Numbered from the stretch's first letter, positions 42,701 to 50,969 are shown. The stretch is DNA of 64,000 nucleotides from SpSt-539 sp964549445 (GCA_964549445.1 CAZJVS010000002.1:124001-188000); one strand, 5' to 3'. Notes: a model not told the origin generated them from the letters alone. Translations and numbers: made by a program.

Positions 42701-44459
42701 CCGTCAGAATGTGACTGCACTGACCGCCGCTGCAACTATCCGCCGTGCAAGGATCGCCATCGTTGCAACTCGATATGAACGTCACCGTGACCTGCGCGCA
42801 GGCAACGCTCGTACAACCCGTCGTCGAGTTTCGGGCCCGCGCGAAATAAGTCGTCGTCGCACTGGGGCTGACGCCGATCGACACACCGGTACCGACCGCG
42901 GTGCCGCCGCAGCTACCGGTGTACCAATCCGCCGTCTCGCCCCCGCCCACGGTCACCGAAAGCGTGGTCGATCCGCTGCAAAGAGAGGCAGGAGTCGCCG
43001 TCGCTCCGGTCGGCGTGCTCGGACGCGAATTGACCGTCACAGTCACGCTCGAACATGCTGCGCCGACGCATCCGGTCGTCGTATTCCGGGCCCGTGCAAA
43101 GTACTGGGTCGTACTCGTCGGGCTGACGCTCAGGCCGCTGCCGGAGCCGGCGAGCGTCCCGCCGCAGCTGCCGGTGTACCAGTCAATGGTCTGCCCGCCG
43201 CCCACCGTTGCCGAAAGCGACGAAGACGAGCCGTTACAAATCGTCGCCGGCGTCGCCGAGGGACTCGTCGGTGTGCCCGGCAGGGCATTCACCGTGAGCG
43301 TCACACTTGCACACGCGGCGCTGACGCAACCGGTCGTGGTGTTCCGGGCCCGCGCGTAATACTGCGTCGTGGCTGACGGACTGACACTGAGACTCGTGCC
43401 GGACCCGACCAGCGTCCCACCACAACTCCCGGTGTACCAGTCCACCGTCTCTCCGCCGCCCACCGTCGCCGACAGCGACGACGATGAACCGCTGCAGATC
43501 GTCGAAGGCGTCGCCGTCGGACTCGTCGGCGTGCTCGGCAAAGTGTTGACCGTAAGCGTTACGCTTGCACAAGCGGTGCTGACGCATCCCGTGGTCGTAT
43601 TCCGCGCCCGAGCGTAATACTGCGTCGTGCTCGACGGACTGACACCAAGACTTGTGCCGGACCCGACCAGCGTCCCGCCGCAACTGCCCGTGTACCAGTC
43701 GATCGTCTCCCCGCCGCCGACGGTTGCCGACAGCGACGAAGATGAACCGCTACAGATCGTCGAAGGCGTCGCCGTCGGACCCGTTGGCGTGCCGGGCAAC
43801 GCACTGACGGTCACCGTCGTGCTCGCGCAGGCCGACGCCGTGCAGGGCGGATTCTCCCACCGCGCATAGTACGTTGTCGTCGTCGCCGGCGCCGCGACCG
43901 TCAGCGGCGTCCCCGTCCCGACCGCCGTGCCGCCGCAACTCCCGCTGTACCATTTCAACGTTCCGCCGGATCCCCCCGTCGCGGTCAGCGTGATGTTCCC
44001 CGTCGCCGACCCGCAGAAACCCGAAGGGCTGCTCGACGCAGCGGTCGGCGCGGTCGGCGTCGCGCACACGACAATCGCATTATTCATCGTATAGGTCGAG
44101 CTCGACGTGCTTCCACAGGTCCCATTCGACGATGCTCGAAAGGTAATCGTGTACGTCCCGGCCGTGGAGGGCGCTGTGACACTGATCGTTTCGCTGAATG
44201 ACCCGTTCCCGTCATGATCGGGCGTGTCGACGCAGTTGTTCCCAGAAATCGCCCAACGCGTGCTCCGCCAGTTGCTCCCGCCGGTGTTCGTTTCGCTCAC
44301 CACGGCGGTGATCGTCGCACCCGGTGTGACGTTGACCGTCGACGCCCCGTTGAGTGTCACCGACGTAATCGTCAAAGCCGCCTGGGCATTACCGGCGACC
44401 ACGACCGTCGCAAGCGCGCAGACTGCTCGAACCACCCCCTTTGGAATTCCCCTGTTCAC
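39729..44459 (-). CDS. Giant secreted protein with Ig-like repeats and a 29-unit thrombospondin type 3 array
   Basis: A 1,576-residue exported protein starting at a GTG. Signal peptide to about 27. One domain near 30-130, then about five Ig-like/CARDB-type repeats of roughly 84 residues (ICSGSSSSLSATVGGGETID, WYTGSCGG, TTQYYARARNTTTGCV) to about 570. Residues 597-1501 are TSP3 units: 25 of 33 residues (pattern DGCPxDPxKxxPGxCGCGV plus DxDxDGxxDC) and four of 20 residues without the CGCG part. The tail has APVCGVGLLPVLSVIGLGLL then WLRFSR, a likely envelope-anchoring signal. A long calcium-stiffened stalk carrying Ig heads is the likely form. Function: adhesion or cell-surface structure. Confidence 0.88.
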   Translation of the reverse strand: MNRGIPKGVVRAVCALATVVVAGNAQAALTITSVTLNGASTVNVTPGATITAVVSETNTGGSNWRSTRWAISGNNCVDTPDHDGNGSFSETISVTAPSTAGTYTITFRASSNGTCGSTSSSTYTMNNAIVVCATPTAPTAASSSPSGFCGSATGNITLTATGGSGGTLKWYSGSCGGTAVGTGTPLTVAAPATTTTYYARWENPPCTASACASTTVTVSALPGTPTGPTATPSTICSGSSSSLSATVGGGETIDWYTGSCGGTLVGSGTSLGVSPSSTTQYYARARNTTTGCVSTACASVTLTVNTLPSTPTSPTATPSTICSGSSSSLSATVGGGETVDWYTGSCGGTLVGSGTSLSVSPSATTQYYARARNTTTGCVSAACASVTLTVNALPGTPTSPSATPATICNGSSSSLSATVGGGQTIDWYTGSCGGTLAGSGSGLSVSPTSTTQYFARARNTTTGCVGAACSSVTVTVNSRPSTPTGATATPASLCSGSTTLSVTVGGGETADWYTGSCGGTAVGTGVSIGVSPSATTTYFARARNSTTGCTSVACAQVTVTFISSCNDGDPCTADSCSGGQCSHILTDSDGDGTPDCSDGCPADADKTAPGVCGCGVADTDSDGDGTPDCIDGCPSDPNKVSPGACGCGVPDTDSDGDGTADCVDGCPSDPGKTNPGICGCGVADTDSDGDTVPDCNDHCPGAPDVDSDGDGVLDCVDGCPSDPNKVGPGACGCGVADTDSDSDGTPDCNDGCPSDPGKIGPGACGCGVAETDSDGDRTPDCNDGCPSDPGKTNPGVCGCGVADTDSDGDSTPDCNDGCPSDSGKVAPGACGCGVADTDQDGDGTPDCLDGCPNDSGKISPGACGCGVADTDSDGDGTPNCNDGCPSDPAKIGPGVCGCGAAETDSDGDGTADCVDGCPNDPKKTSAGVCGCGAADTDSDSDGTANCHDGCPNDPGKTAPGTCGCGVSDVDGDADGTPNCIDGCPNDPAKIHPDVCGCGVADSDSDSDGVPDCNDQCPAAQDVDSDGDGVLDCLDGCPLDPLKLVAGACGCGVSDSDGDGDGTPDCNDACPSDPNKSAPGVCGCGVADTDSDVDGTPNCHDGCPGDPGKIAPGVCGCGVADTDTDGDGVPNCTDGCPADPLKAAAGICGCGVPDTDSDSDGTADCHDGCMTDPGKIAPGLCGCGVADTDTDGDGMPDCLDGCPGDSSKLTPGVCGCGVADTDSDTDGIPDCNDHCPGAPDTDSDNDGVLDCLDGCPGDSSKLAPGVCGCGVADADGDGDGTPDCVDGCPNDSNKTSPGACGCGAADADGDSDGTADCVDGCPLDAAKTQPGVCGCGATDADSDGDGTPDCNDGCPADPHKITAGTCGCGVADVDSDTDGTTDCNDGCPADPNKIAAGTCGCGVADADSDSDGVADCHDQCPGTPDVDSDGDGTLDCADDCPSDPNKSAVGVCGCGVADVDADGDGVPDCVDGCPADASKLAAGACGCGVPDIDTDGDGVVDCQDSCPTNATGENERDSGSACTDPSHPDGPDNSDLAERVVRSIIVGTLFRAPVCGVGLLPVLSVIGLGLLWLRFSR
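39957..42671 (-). repeat. 99-base/60-base coding repeat array (TSP3)
   Basis: Twenty-five 99-base and four 60-base units without a break. Reading from the gene's 5' side the order is three long, short, nine long, short, six long, short, five long, short, two long. Each short unit starts N/HDxCPxxxD and drops the PGxCGCG section. Protein conserved, third positions varied, so the array is old and maintained by selection rather than a fresh expansion. Confidence 0.85.
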
Positions 44460-44622
44460 GCTTCCCTCAACTCCTCTCGATCTGGTCCGCCGCCACCGGC
44501 ATTAGCCGATTGACGACGACATAAAGCGTTTTACTCGACACCCTCGGACCAATTTCCGACCTGCGATGTCCGTCGGTCTGTATCGAAAGCGGGACGATTC
44601 CGGGTGAGAAAACTTTGCAAAC

Positions 44623-44651
44623 ATTATCAAATCGCACCGGATCGGTGCGAA
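44623..44651 (-). promoter_or_regulatory. Promoter of the giant TSP3 gene with palindromic operator
   Basis: On the minus strand GATAAT (44623-44628) is a likely -10 box. A perfect inverted repeat TCGCACCG-GAT-CGGTGCGA (44632-44650) covers the place of the -35 box. This suggests control by a dimeric regulator. The leader to the GTG at 44459 would be about 155 bases. The remainder of the gap 44460-44829 holds nothing else I can support. Confidence 0.45.
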
Positions 44652-44829
44652 TAGGACGCCCGAGAACCTCCTCAGCGGCCGATAAAGTCCATCGGGATTA
44701 ATCGTACTGATTGTGTCTTGATTTACCGCTGTGCGACCACACCCAATCGCGGAGTGCACCGATTCTGGTTTGCGAGAAACTCTCTCGCGCCCTCGGCGCC
44801 CCCCACACCCACCCCGCCGCCGTGAATCT

Positions 44830-45132
44830 TCAGCCCGGCTTGCCCGCCAGCGCTTCCATTTTTCGCGCCAATTCGAAATCCAGCGCGGTCACGCCCCCCG
44901 CGTCGTGCGTCGCCAGATCGATGCGAACGCTTCGGTAAACATTAAACCACTCCGGGTGGTGGTTCATCGCCTCGGCCGCGAGCGCCGCCCGCGTCATGAA
45001 TCCAAACGCCTCGACAAAGTTCGCAAACTGATACTCCCGGTGCAGCTTCCCGCCCTCCAGGCGCCAGCCAGGCAGCCCCGCCAACGTCCTCCGAATCTCG
45101 TCATCGCTCATCTTTACCGGTCTTGCGCCCAT
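44830..45132 (-). CDS. phhB: Pterin-4a-carbinolamine dehydratase
   Basis: Dehydrates 4a-hydroxytetrahydrobiopterin, recycling the pterin cofactor of aromatic amino-acid hydroxylases; in bacteria without such enzymes it may serve molybdopterin metabolism. The 100-residue length is right. The family motif is NHHPEWFNVYRSVRIDLATH, with the catalytic His pair and Trp, and it is preceded by FANFVEAFGFMTRAALAAEA. ATG at 45132 follows GGAGG at about 9 bases; an internal Met at 45111 is possible. No phenylalanine hydroxylase gene is nearby. It is divergent from the zinc phospholipase-like gene. Confidence 0.93.
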   Translation of the reverse strand: MGARPVKMSDDEIRRTLAGLPGWRLEGGKLHREYQFANFVEAFGFMTRAALAAEAMNHHPEWFNVYRSVRIDLATHDAGGVTALDFELARKMEALAGKPG

Positions 45133-45250
45133 GTCGCCGCCTCCGTTCCAGCCGGCAATCCGCCCGGCCGACAGGAATCCTAGTCCTCGCCCGAACGTCC
45201 ACAAGCCGCCCCGCTTTCCAAAATCCGCAACCAGCGACGCTTCCAGCCGA

Positions 45251-45256
45251 TACAAT
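45251..45256 (+). promoter_or_regulatory. -10 box (TACAAT) before the zinc phospholipase-like gene
   Basis: TACAAT 43 bases before the GTG start at 45300. No good -35 box; assigned by position and by the recurrence of this hexamer before other genes in the window. Confidence 0.35.
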
Positions 45257-45299
45257 CATTCGGTTGGCCGAGAAACCTGCGGCCGAAGTTGGAACCATT

Positions 45300-46241
45300 G
45301 TGAACTCTCGCAAACTTGCGATCGGCGCGTTCGCCGTCTTAGTCTGTCTGGTGGCTTCAGGCACCGCCTATGCCTGGGGTCCGCTCACCCACGTCCATTT
45401 CGCCGGAGAGGTCCTCTCGCAGCTCTGGATGCTTCCGGCCGGCGTTGCCGCCCTGCTCGCCCGCCACGCCCGCGAGTACGTCTTCGGAAACATTGCAGCC
45501 GACGTCGTCCTCGCCAAGAAGCTGAGTCGCATCAAGCAGGTCTGCCATCGCTGGAACACCGGCTTCGCCCTGCTCGAACACGCCGAGACCGACGCCGGCC
45601 GCGCCTTCGCCTACGGATATCTCTCCCACCTCGCGGCCGACACCGTCGCCCACAACAAGTTCCTCCCCCGCCAGATTCTCTCCTGCGGCTCGACCATCTC
45701 ATTCGGCCACATTTACTGGGAGATTCGCGCCGACTCGCTCCTCCCCGCCGGCTACTGGCCCCAGCTCCAGAGCTCCCTGCGTCGCCGCTACGACGAACCG
45801 GAAAAGCTGCTATCGACGCACCTCACAACGACCCTGCTGCCATTCGGCATGAACCGCCGCATCTTCAAGCGCATCAACCTCCTCGCCTCGGCCCGAAGCT
45901 GGCACCGCTCCATCGGCCTCTGGTCGCTCGTCTCGCGCTGGCCGCTCGATTCTGAAATCGTGACGGACTACCACGCCGAATCCGTCGATCGCATCGTCGA
46001 CGTCCTCGAAGCTGGCCGGAAATCTCCCGTACTCTACGAAGATCCGAACGGAAACCTCGCGCTCTCACACGCTCGGATTCAAAAGCGATTGTTGCGGCAA
46101 ATGCGCCGGGCGAGTCTCCCGACCGATGCCGTCGTACGCGAAACGCTTCAGCATCAGGCCCCGCGGCCGCGCAATGGCTCCAACGGCCGGTCGGCGCGAT
46201 CAGAACCCGTCGTCGATGACTCCGGAAACATCGTCATCTGA
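45300..46241 (+). CDS. Zinc-dependent phospholipase C family protein
   Basis: A 313-residue exported protein of the Zn-dependent PLC/S1-P1 nuclease-like fold (PF00882). Signal peptide to about SGTAYA (residue 28), so that mature WGPLTHVHFA begins with the Trp and His that ligate zinc in this fold. Further ligands lie in NIAADVV, CHRWN, HAETDAG and YLSHLAADTVAHNKF. The GTG at 45300 directly before the signal is the start; the open frame upstream is not coding-like. Substrate may be phospholipid or another phosphodiester. Its last 88 bases overlap the convergent purF 3' end. Confidence 0.85.
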   Translation: MNSRKLAIGAFAVLVCLVASGTAYAWGPLTHVHFAGEVLSQLWMLPAGVAALLARHAREYVFGNIAADVVLAKKLSRIKQVCHRWNTGFALLEHAETDAGRAFAYGYLSHLAADTVAHNKFLPRQILSCGSTISFGHIYWEIRADSLLPAGYWPQLQSSLRRRYDEPEKLLSTHLTTTLLPFGMNRRIFKRINLLASARSWHRSIGLWSLVSRWPLDSEIVTDYHAESVDRIVDVLEAGRKSPVLYEDPNGNLALSHARIQKRLLRQMRRASLPTDAVVRETLQHQAPRPRNGSNGRSARSEPVVDDSGNIVI

Positions 46242-47653
46242 TGCTTCTCGAGAATGAACTTGTGCACCTGCGCATCCACGGGCATCGGATAGTGCCCCGA
46301 GAAGCAAGCCGTGCAGTACGCTGAACCCGCCCCCCGCGCGCATTCCAGCATCCCCTCCAGCGACAAATACGCCAGCGATTCGACGCCGAGATACTGGCGA
46401 ATCTCGTCGACGCTGCGACTGACCGCGATCAACTCTTTGCGGCTCGGAAAGTCGATCCCGAAATAGCACGGATTGCGGATCGGTGGACACGCGATCCGCA
46501 TGTGAATCTCCTTCGCCCCCGCCGCCCGCAGCGCCCCGATCTTCCCGCGCGTCGTCGTCCCGCGCACGATCGAGTCCTCCACGACGACCAGCCGCCTCCC
46601 GCGCACCGTCTCGCGGATCACGTTCAATTTCATTTTCACCGCCAGGTCGCGCGCCGGCTGCGTCGGCATGATGAACGACCGCCCCGCATAATGGTTCACC
46701 GTGAACCCGCGGCCGTGTGGAATGCCGCTCTGCTGGCTATAGCCCATCGCCGCGCAGCGCCCCGCATTCGGAATCGCCACCACCACGTCCGCGTCCGCCG
46801 GCGCTTCGATCGCCAGTCGCTTCCCCGTCGCAACCCGGAACTGGTGGACATTCTGCCCGAACACGTCGCTCGACGGATCGGAAAAATAGACATGCTCGAA
46901 GATGCACTTCGCCTGGGCGATCTGCTCCGGCCCGACAAAAAATCGGCTCGAAATCCCCGCCGCCGAGATTGTCACGATCTCCCCCGGTTCGACCTCGCGC
47001 ACGAACTCCGCCTCGACGATGTCCAGCGCGCACGTCTCGCTCGCCGCACAGTACGCCCCGTTGCTCAGCCGCCCGATCACCAGCGGCCGAAAGCCGAACG
47101 GATCGCGAATCGCCTCGATCCGATCCGGCGACAGCACGAGCAGGCAATACGCCCCCTGCAAGTGCGTCAGAATATGCGCCAGCGGGTCCGGCCGTGCTTG
47201 GTGCCGCGGATTCGCCAGTAAATGAACGATAATCTCCGTGTCACTCGAAGTCTGAAAGATGGCCCCCGCCGCCTCATACTGCTCCCGCAGCAGCGCCGCG
47301 TTGACAAGATTCCCATTGTGCGCGACTGCCACCTGCCCGCGCGAATACTGAATCAGCAGCGGCTGTGCATTGACAACGCTCGGCGAGCCTGTCGTCGAAT
47401 AGCGCACGTGTCCGATCGCGTGCGGCGACCGCAACCCATCCAGCGTCTCCGGCTTGAACACCTCGGTGACGAGGCCGATGTCCGCGTGCCGCCGCAACAC
47501 CCGCCCGTCCGAGACGCAGATCCCCGCCGCCTCCTGCCCGCGATGTTGCAGCGCGTACAAGCCGCGGTAGGTCAACATCGCGGCGTCGGGGTGACCGAAG
47601 ACCCCGAACAGACCGCAATACTCGCGGGCTTCACGGCTGTTTTGTTTTGACAC
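46154..47653 (-). CDS. purF: Amidophosphoribosyltransferase
   Basis: First committed step of purine synthesis: PRPP plus glutamine to phosphoribosylamine. The catalytic Cys lies in EYCGLFGVFG (about residue 13 from the chosen start), implying a short propeptide removed as in the B. subtilis enzyme. The glutaminase half has LQHRGQEAAGI and GHVRYSTTG; the PRPP site is VVVEDSIVRGTTT. C-terminal YCTACFSGHYP matches the iron-sulfur ligand region of B. subtilis-type PurF. GTG at 47653 with GGAG 7 bases upstream is preferred over ATG codons further upstream (47713, 47728). It overlaps the end of the convergent phospholipase-like gene. Confidence 0.95.
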   Translation of the reverse strand: MSKQNSREAREYCGLFGVFGHPDAAMLTYRGLYALQHRGQEAAGICVSDGRVLRRHADIGLVTEVFKPETLDGLRSPHAIGHVRYSTTGSPSVVNAQPLLIQYSRGQVAVAHNGNLVNAALLREQYEAAGAIFQTSSDTEIIVHLLANPRHQARPDPLAHILTHLQGAYCLLVLSPDRIEAIRDPFGFRPLVIGRLSNGAYCAASETCALDIVEAEFVREVEPGEIVTISAAGISSRFFVGPEQIAQAKCIFEHVYFSDPSSDVFGQNVHQFRVATGKRLAIEAPADADVVVAIPNAGRCAAMGYSQQSGIPHGRGFTVNHYAGRSFIMPTQPARDLAVKMKLNVIRETVRGRRLVVVEDSIVRGTTTRGKIGALRAAGAKEIHMRIACPPIRNPCYFGIDFPSRKELIAVSRSVDEIRQYLGVESLAYLSLEGMLECARGAGSAYCTACFSGHYPMPVDAQVHKFILEKHQMTMFPESSTTGSDRADRPLEPLRGRGA

Positions 47654-47778
47654 GCTTCCGCTCCAGACCCAATCGAAATCGTTTGCCCGGAACGATCGGA
47701 CGATAGTGCCCATCGCAACATCCCGCAACGCGGACGGACAACACTCGCGCGACTAGAATCACAGGCAACGGAGTGCTC

Positions 47779-48705
47779 ATGGCGGAACCGGCCGAAATCG
47801 TCGTTATCGGCAGCATCAACATGGACTTGGTGTTGCGCGTCGCCCATCCGCCCCGCCCCGGCGAGACCGTCCTCGCCCGCGACCTCGTTTCCATCCCCGG
47901 CGGAAAAGGCGCCAATCAAGCCGTCGGCGCGGCCCGGCTCGGTGCACGCACGGCAATCGTCGGCCGAGTCGGCGAAGACGAATTCGGCAGCCGCCTGCTG
48001 GCCGGCCTCAACACCAACCACGTCGACACCCGCTTCGTCACCATCACCGAAGGCGCCGCCAGCGGCATCGCCGTCATCACGGTCGACGAAAAAGGCGAGA
48101 ACGCCATCTGCGTCTCCAGCGGCGCAAACGCCCGCGTTACCCCGGCCGACATCGACGCCGCCGCCGAATCGATCAGGAAGGCGAAGGTCTGCCTCCTCCA
48201 GCTCGAACTCCCCCTCGAAACCGTCCTGCACGCCCTGACCGTCTGCCGCCGCGCCGGCGTCGAGACCATACTCGACCCCGCCCCCGCCCCCATCGATGCC
48301 CCCGACGCCCTCTTCAACGTTGACGTCATCACGCCGAACCTCACCGAGGCCGACATCCTCACCCACAAGTCGCCCCGCAACCACGAACGCGAGACCCGCG
48401 CCGTCGCCGCCGCCCTCACCGCCCGCGGCGCACGCTACGTCGTCCTCAAGCTCGGCGATCGCGGCGCACTCGTCTGCGACGGCGACACCTGCGAGCACGT
48501 CCCCGGCCACAAGATCAAGCCCGTCGACACCACCGCCGCCGGCGACGCCTTCACTGCAGCCCTCGGCTTCGCCCGCACCCGCGGCAAAAACCTCCAGGAC
48601 GCCACCAAGCTGGCCAACGCCGCCGGCGCATCCGCCTGCCTCAAGTTCGGCGCGCAGCCCTCCCTGCCGACTTTCGAAGAAGTCTCAAAGCTCATGTCCA
48701 CGTGA
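47779..48705 (+). CDS. rbsK: Ribokinase / PfkB-family sugar kinase
   Basis: Phosphorylates D-ribose to ribose 5-phosphate in the cytosol. The 308-residue protein has the PfkB signatures IPGGKGANQAVGAARLG and DTTAAGDAFTAALGFA (second near residue 257), plus VIGSINMDLVLRV at the start, which is the ribokinase N-terminus. The ATG at 47779 has ACGGAG 5 bases before it; a GTG two codons earlier is less likely. It is divergent from purF; ribose 5-phosphate feeds PRPP, the PurF substrate, so the pairing is metabolically sensible. No ribose transporter lies nearby. Confidence 0.9.
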   Translation: MAEPAEIVVIGSINMDLVLRVAHPPRPGETVLARDLVSIPGGKGANQAVGAARLGARTAIVGRVGEDEFGSRLLAGLNTNHVDTRFVTITEGAASGIAVITVDEKGENAICVSSGANARVTPADIDAAAESIRKAKVCLLQLELPLETVLHALTVCRRAGVETILDPAPAPIDAPDALFNVDVITPNLTEADILTHKSPRNHERETRAVAAALTARGARYVVLKLGDRGALVCDGDTCEHVPGHKIKPVDTTAAGDAFTAALGFARTRGKNLQDATKLANAAGASACLKFGAQPSLPTFEEVSKLMST

Positions 48706-48766
48706 GCCCAGTCGCACCGGTTGACACTCTGTGTCCCGATACAATTCGGTTAGACGTGAGTTTTGC

Positions 48767-49345
48767 GTGCCTCAGCAGACCCAAATCGCGCCGCGCACAC
48801 GACGAGCATTCTTCCGCTTTCTATTCTGGTCACTTCCGGTGTTCGCCATCGGATCATTCGCGCTTGCAGTGATGACCGCAAATGGAGGCTTCGGATTCAT
48901 CGGCCACCGGGACGGTGTCTGCATAAGTAGAGGGTGCGTGCTCCTGCTCCGAAACGAATTCTTCGGTGACCAAGCAGCCATTCAATCATTCATTGACGAG
49001 GACGTGCCTCGATCTCTGACTTGGATATCGCATCTAACCGCCCATGACGTGCAGGGCCATCCGCATTGGGCAACATGCCCTCCTCGTTACGGTTCGGTTA
49101 TTGGATACCGGTGGGCACAGAAGCATCGCACGGCGATGGTGTGCACTCAAATCGTCATTCCTCTCTGGTTGGTATCCTTGGCTCTCGGCGTGCCCTTCTT
49201 GGCCGTCGTTGCACTCCGCCTCCCCCGCCAAGTCCGCGCCTGGCTCATCCCGCCCGACAATATGAAACGCTGCTCAATGTGCCGCTACATTCTCTATGGC
49301 TGCCTCAGCACGCGCTGCCCCGAATGCGGCACTTCGATCGCCTGA
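48767..49345 (+). CDS. Membrane protein with C-terminal zinc ribbon (planctomycete type)
   Basis: About 192 residues with two membrane segments (FLFWSLPVFAIGSFALAVMT and VIPLWLVSLALGVPFLAVVA) and an extracytoplasmic loop of about 75 residues between them. The end reads CSMCRYILYGCLSTRCPECG, a double CxxC zinc ribbon. Related tails, usually CRYDLRG..CPECG, are very common in planctomycete membrane proteins of unknown function. The frame opens at a GTG (48731), but TACAAT overlaps that point, so the GTG at 48767 is preferred; the start is uncertain. Codon use is less GC-biased than in neighbours. Confidence 0.72.
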   Translation: MPQQTQIAPRTRRAFFRFLFWSLPVFAIGSFALAVMTANGGFGFIGHRDGVCISRGCVLLLRNEFFGDQAAIQSFIDEDVPRSLTWISHLTAHDVQGHPHWATCPPRYGSVIGYRWAQKHRTAMVCTQIVIPLWLVSLALGVPFLAVVALRLPRQVRAWLIPPDNMKRCSMCRYILYGCLSTRCPECGTSIA

Positions 49346-49364
49346 TGACGAGCCGAACTCTGCT

Positions 49365-49655
49365 TCAAAACTGGTTCTTCTCCCCACCCGCCTTCAAATA
49401 CGTCTGCCGCGCCGCAGCATACTCCTCCGCCGTCTCCGGCAGTCCCTCCACGGTCGTCCCATCCTCGTACTGCTGCTCCGCCTTCACCTCGTTGTAGATC
49501 TTCTTCAAAATCGGAATGCACCACCCGCACCCCGTCCCCGCCCCGAGACACTCCGACATCTGCGACACCCGCACCGGCCGCGTTCGCCGCGCAAAGCTCA
49601 TCAGCTTCCGCAGCGGCACGTGATAGCAATAGCAAATCTGATCGTCGAGCTTCAC
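49365..49655 (-). CDS. BFD-like [2Fe-2S]-binding protein
   Basis: A 96-residue cytosolic protein. CYCYHVPLRKLM at the start and CLGAGTGCGWCIPILKKIYN near 36-55 provide the four Cys of a bacterioferritin-associated ferredoxin-type [2Fe-2S] site. The remaining 40 residues form a Glu-rich helical extension not found in short BFD proteins. In E. coli Bfd delivers electrons to release iron from bacterioferritin; here no ferritin is adjacent, so a general electron-transfer or assembly role is as likely. The start is a GTG; TAGGAT lies 5 bases upstream, suggesting leaderless translation. Confidence 0.82.
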   Translation of the reverse strand: MKLDDQICYCYHVPLRKLMSFARRTRPVRVSQMSECLGAGTGCGWCIPILKKIYNEVKAEQQYEDGTTVEGLPETAEEYAAARQTYLKAGGEKNQF

Positions 49656-49682
49656 AGAAAATCCTAGTTCAGCGCCGCGCCC

Positions 49683-50969
49683 TCATCCGCGCATCCGCTC
49701 CCAATCCTCGAAAAACCGCGGATACGTCTTCGAGACGCACTCCGCATCCCGGATCGTCACCCCGTCAATCCGCAGCCCCGCCAGCGCAAAGCTCATCGCG
49801 ATCCGATGGTCGTCATACGTATCGATCGCCGCCGCCACCGGCCGCTCCGCCGGCATCACCGTCAGCCCGTCCGCGTGAATCTCCACCTCCGCCCCGATCC
49901 TCTGCAACTCCGTCGCCAGCGCCGCGATCCGATCCGACTCCTTGATCCTCAGGTTGGCAACGTTTCGTATCCGCGTCGGCCCCTCCGCAAACGCCGCCAG
50001 CACCGCCAGCGTTGGCGCCGTGTCCGGCATCTCGCCCAGGTCCACGTCGACTCCGCGAATCGCCCCGCCCGCCGGCCCTTCAACGGTAGTCGCACCCGGC
50101 GTCACCGCCGCCCGACACCCCATCCGCTCCAGCACCCGCACAAACCCGACATCCCCCTGCACGCTCCCCGACCCCAGACCCGGCACGCTCACCCGCCCGC
50201 CGGTAATCGCCGCCGCCCCGAAAAAATACGACGCCGCCGACGCATCCGGCTCGATCTCAATCGTCTGCCCCGCATAGCGCTGCGTCGCCGGCACGACAAA
50301 CTTCCGCAGATCCTGCTCCACCACCGCCGCCCCAAACCGCTCCACCATCTTCAACGTCATCCGCAGATATGGCCCGCTGACAACCGGCCCCGCCATCTCG
50401 ATCATCACATCGCTGATCGCCAGCGGCGCAACCAGCAACAGCGCCGACACATATTGGCTCGAATCCGACGCATCGATCCGCAGATTTCCGCCGCGCAGCC
50501 CACGGGCCGCGATTTGCAGCGGCAGCGACCCCTCCACCGACCCGTACGCGATCTCCGCCCCAAGGTTGCGCAACCCATCCACCAGCGGACTAATCGGCCG
50601 CTGCCGCATCCGCGCCGCCCCATCCAGCGTGTACTGTCCCTCCCCCACGCACACCGCCGCCGTCAAAAACCGCGCCACCGTCCCCGCATTGCCGCAGTAC
50701 AGCGCCGCCTCGCCCGACGGCCATCGCCCGCCGCAACCGTTCACCACGAATCGGCACTGCGCCTCATCGCTCGCGATCCGCACACCCAGCCCGCGCAGCG
50801 CATCGATCATGTACCGCGTGTCATCCGCGAACAGCACGTTGTGAATGTACGACGCCCCTTCGGCCATCGCCGCCAGAGGCAAAGTCCGATTCGTCTGGCT
50901 CTTGCTCCCGGGCGGCCGGACCGTGGCATCGAGTGGATGATCGAGCGATCGCAGGACAACGTCTGACAT
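49683..50969 (-). CDS. aroA: 3-phosphoshikimate 1-carboxyvinyltransferase (EPSP synthase)
   Basis: Transfers the enolpyruvyl group of PEP to shikimate 3-phosphate in aromatic amino-acid synthesis. The 428-residue protein has PPGSKSQTNR (phosphate site) at the start, LYCGNAGTVARFLTA (the LxxGNAGTxxR motif), the RPISPLVDGLRNLGA segment, and the KESDRIAALATEL and DTYDDHRIAMSFAL motifs in the second half. All catalytic Lys/Arg/Asp/Glu residues appear present. The Asn-Ala-Gly-Thr form with Ala after the Gly-Asn is typical of glyphosate-sensitive class I. TAGAAT lies 6 bases before the ATG, so it is probably leaderless. Confidence 0.96.
   Translation of the reverse strand: MSDVVLRSLDHPLDATVRPPGSKSQTNRTLPLAAMAEGASYIHNVLFADDTRYMIDALRGLGVRIASDEAQCRFVVNGCGGRWPSGEAALYCGNAGTVARFLTAAVCVGEGQYTLDGAARMRQRPISPLVDGLRNLGAEIAYGSVEGSLPLQIAARGLRGGNLRIDASDSSQYVSALLLVAPLAISDVMIEMAGPVVSGPYLRMTLKMVERFGAAVVEQDLRKFVVPATQRYAGQTIEIEPDASAASYFFGAAAITGGRVSVPGLGSGSVQGDVGFVRVLERMGCRAAVTPGATTVEGPAGGAIRGVDVDLGEMPDTAPTLAVLAAFAEGPTRIRNVANLRIKESDRIAALATELQRIGAEVEIHADGLTVMPAERPVAAAIDTYDDHRIAMSFALAGLRIDGVTIRDAECVSKTYPRFFEDWERMRG

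Noticed and set aside
39882..43376. Long plus-strand frames across the TSP3 gene
   Set aside because: They are mirror frames of the repeat array (periodic Pro/Arg/His-rich proteins). The minus-strand frame has the signal peptide, TSP3 motifs and tail.
44502..44759. 85-residue minus-strand frame before the giant gene
   Set aside because: No Shine-Dalgarno, overlaps the promoter and palindrome, and no recognisable pattern.
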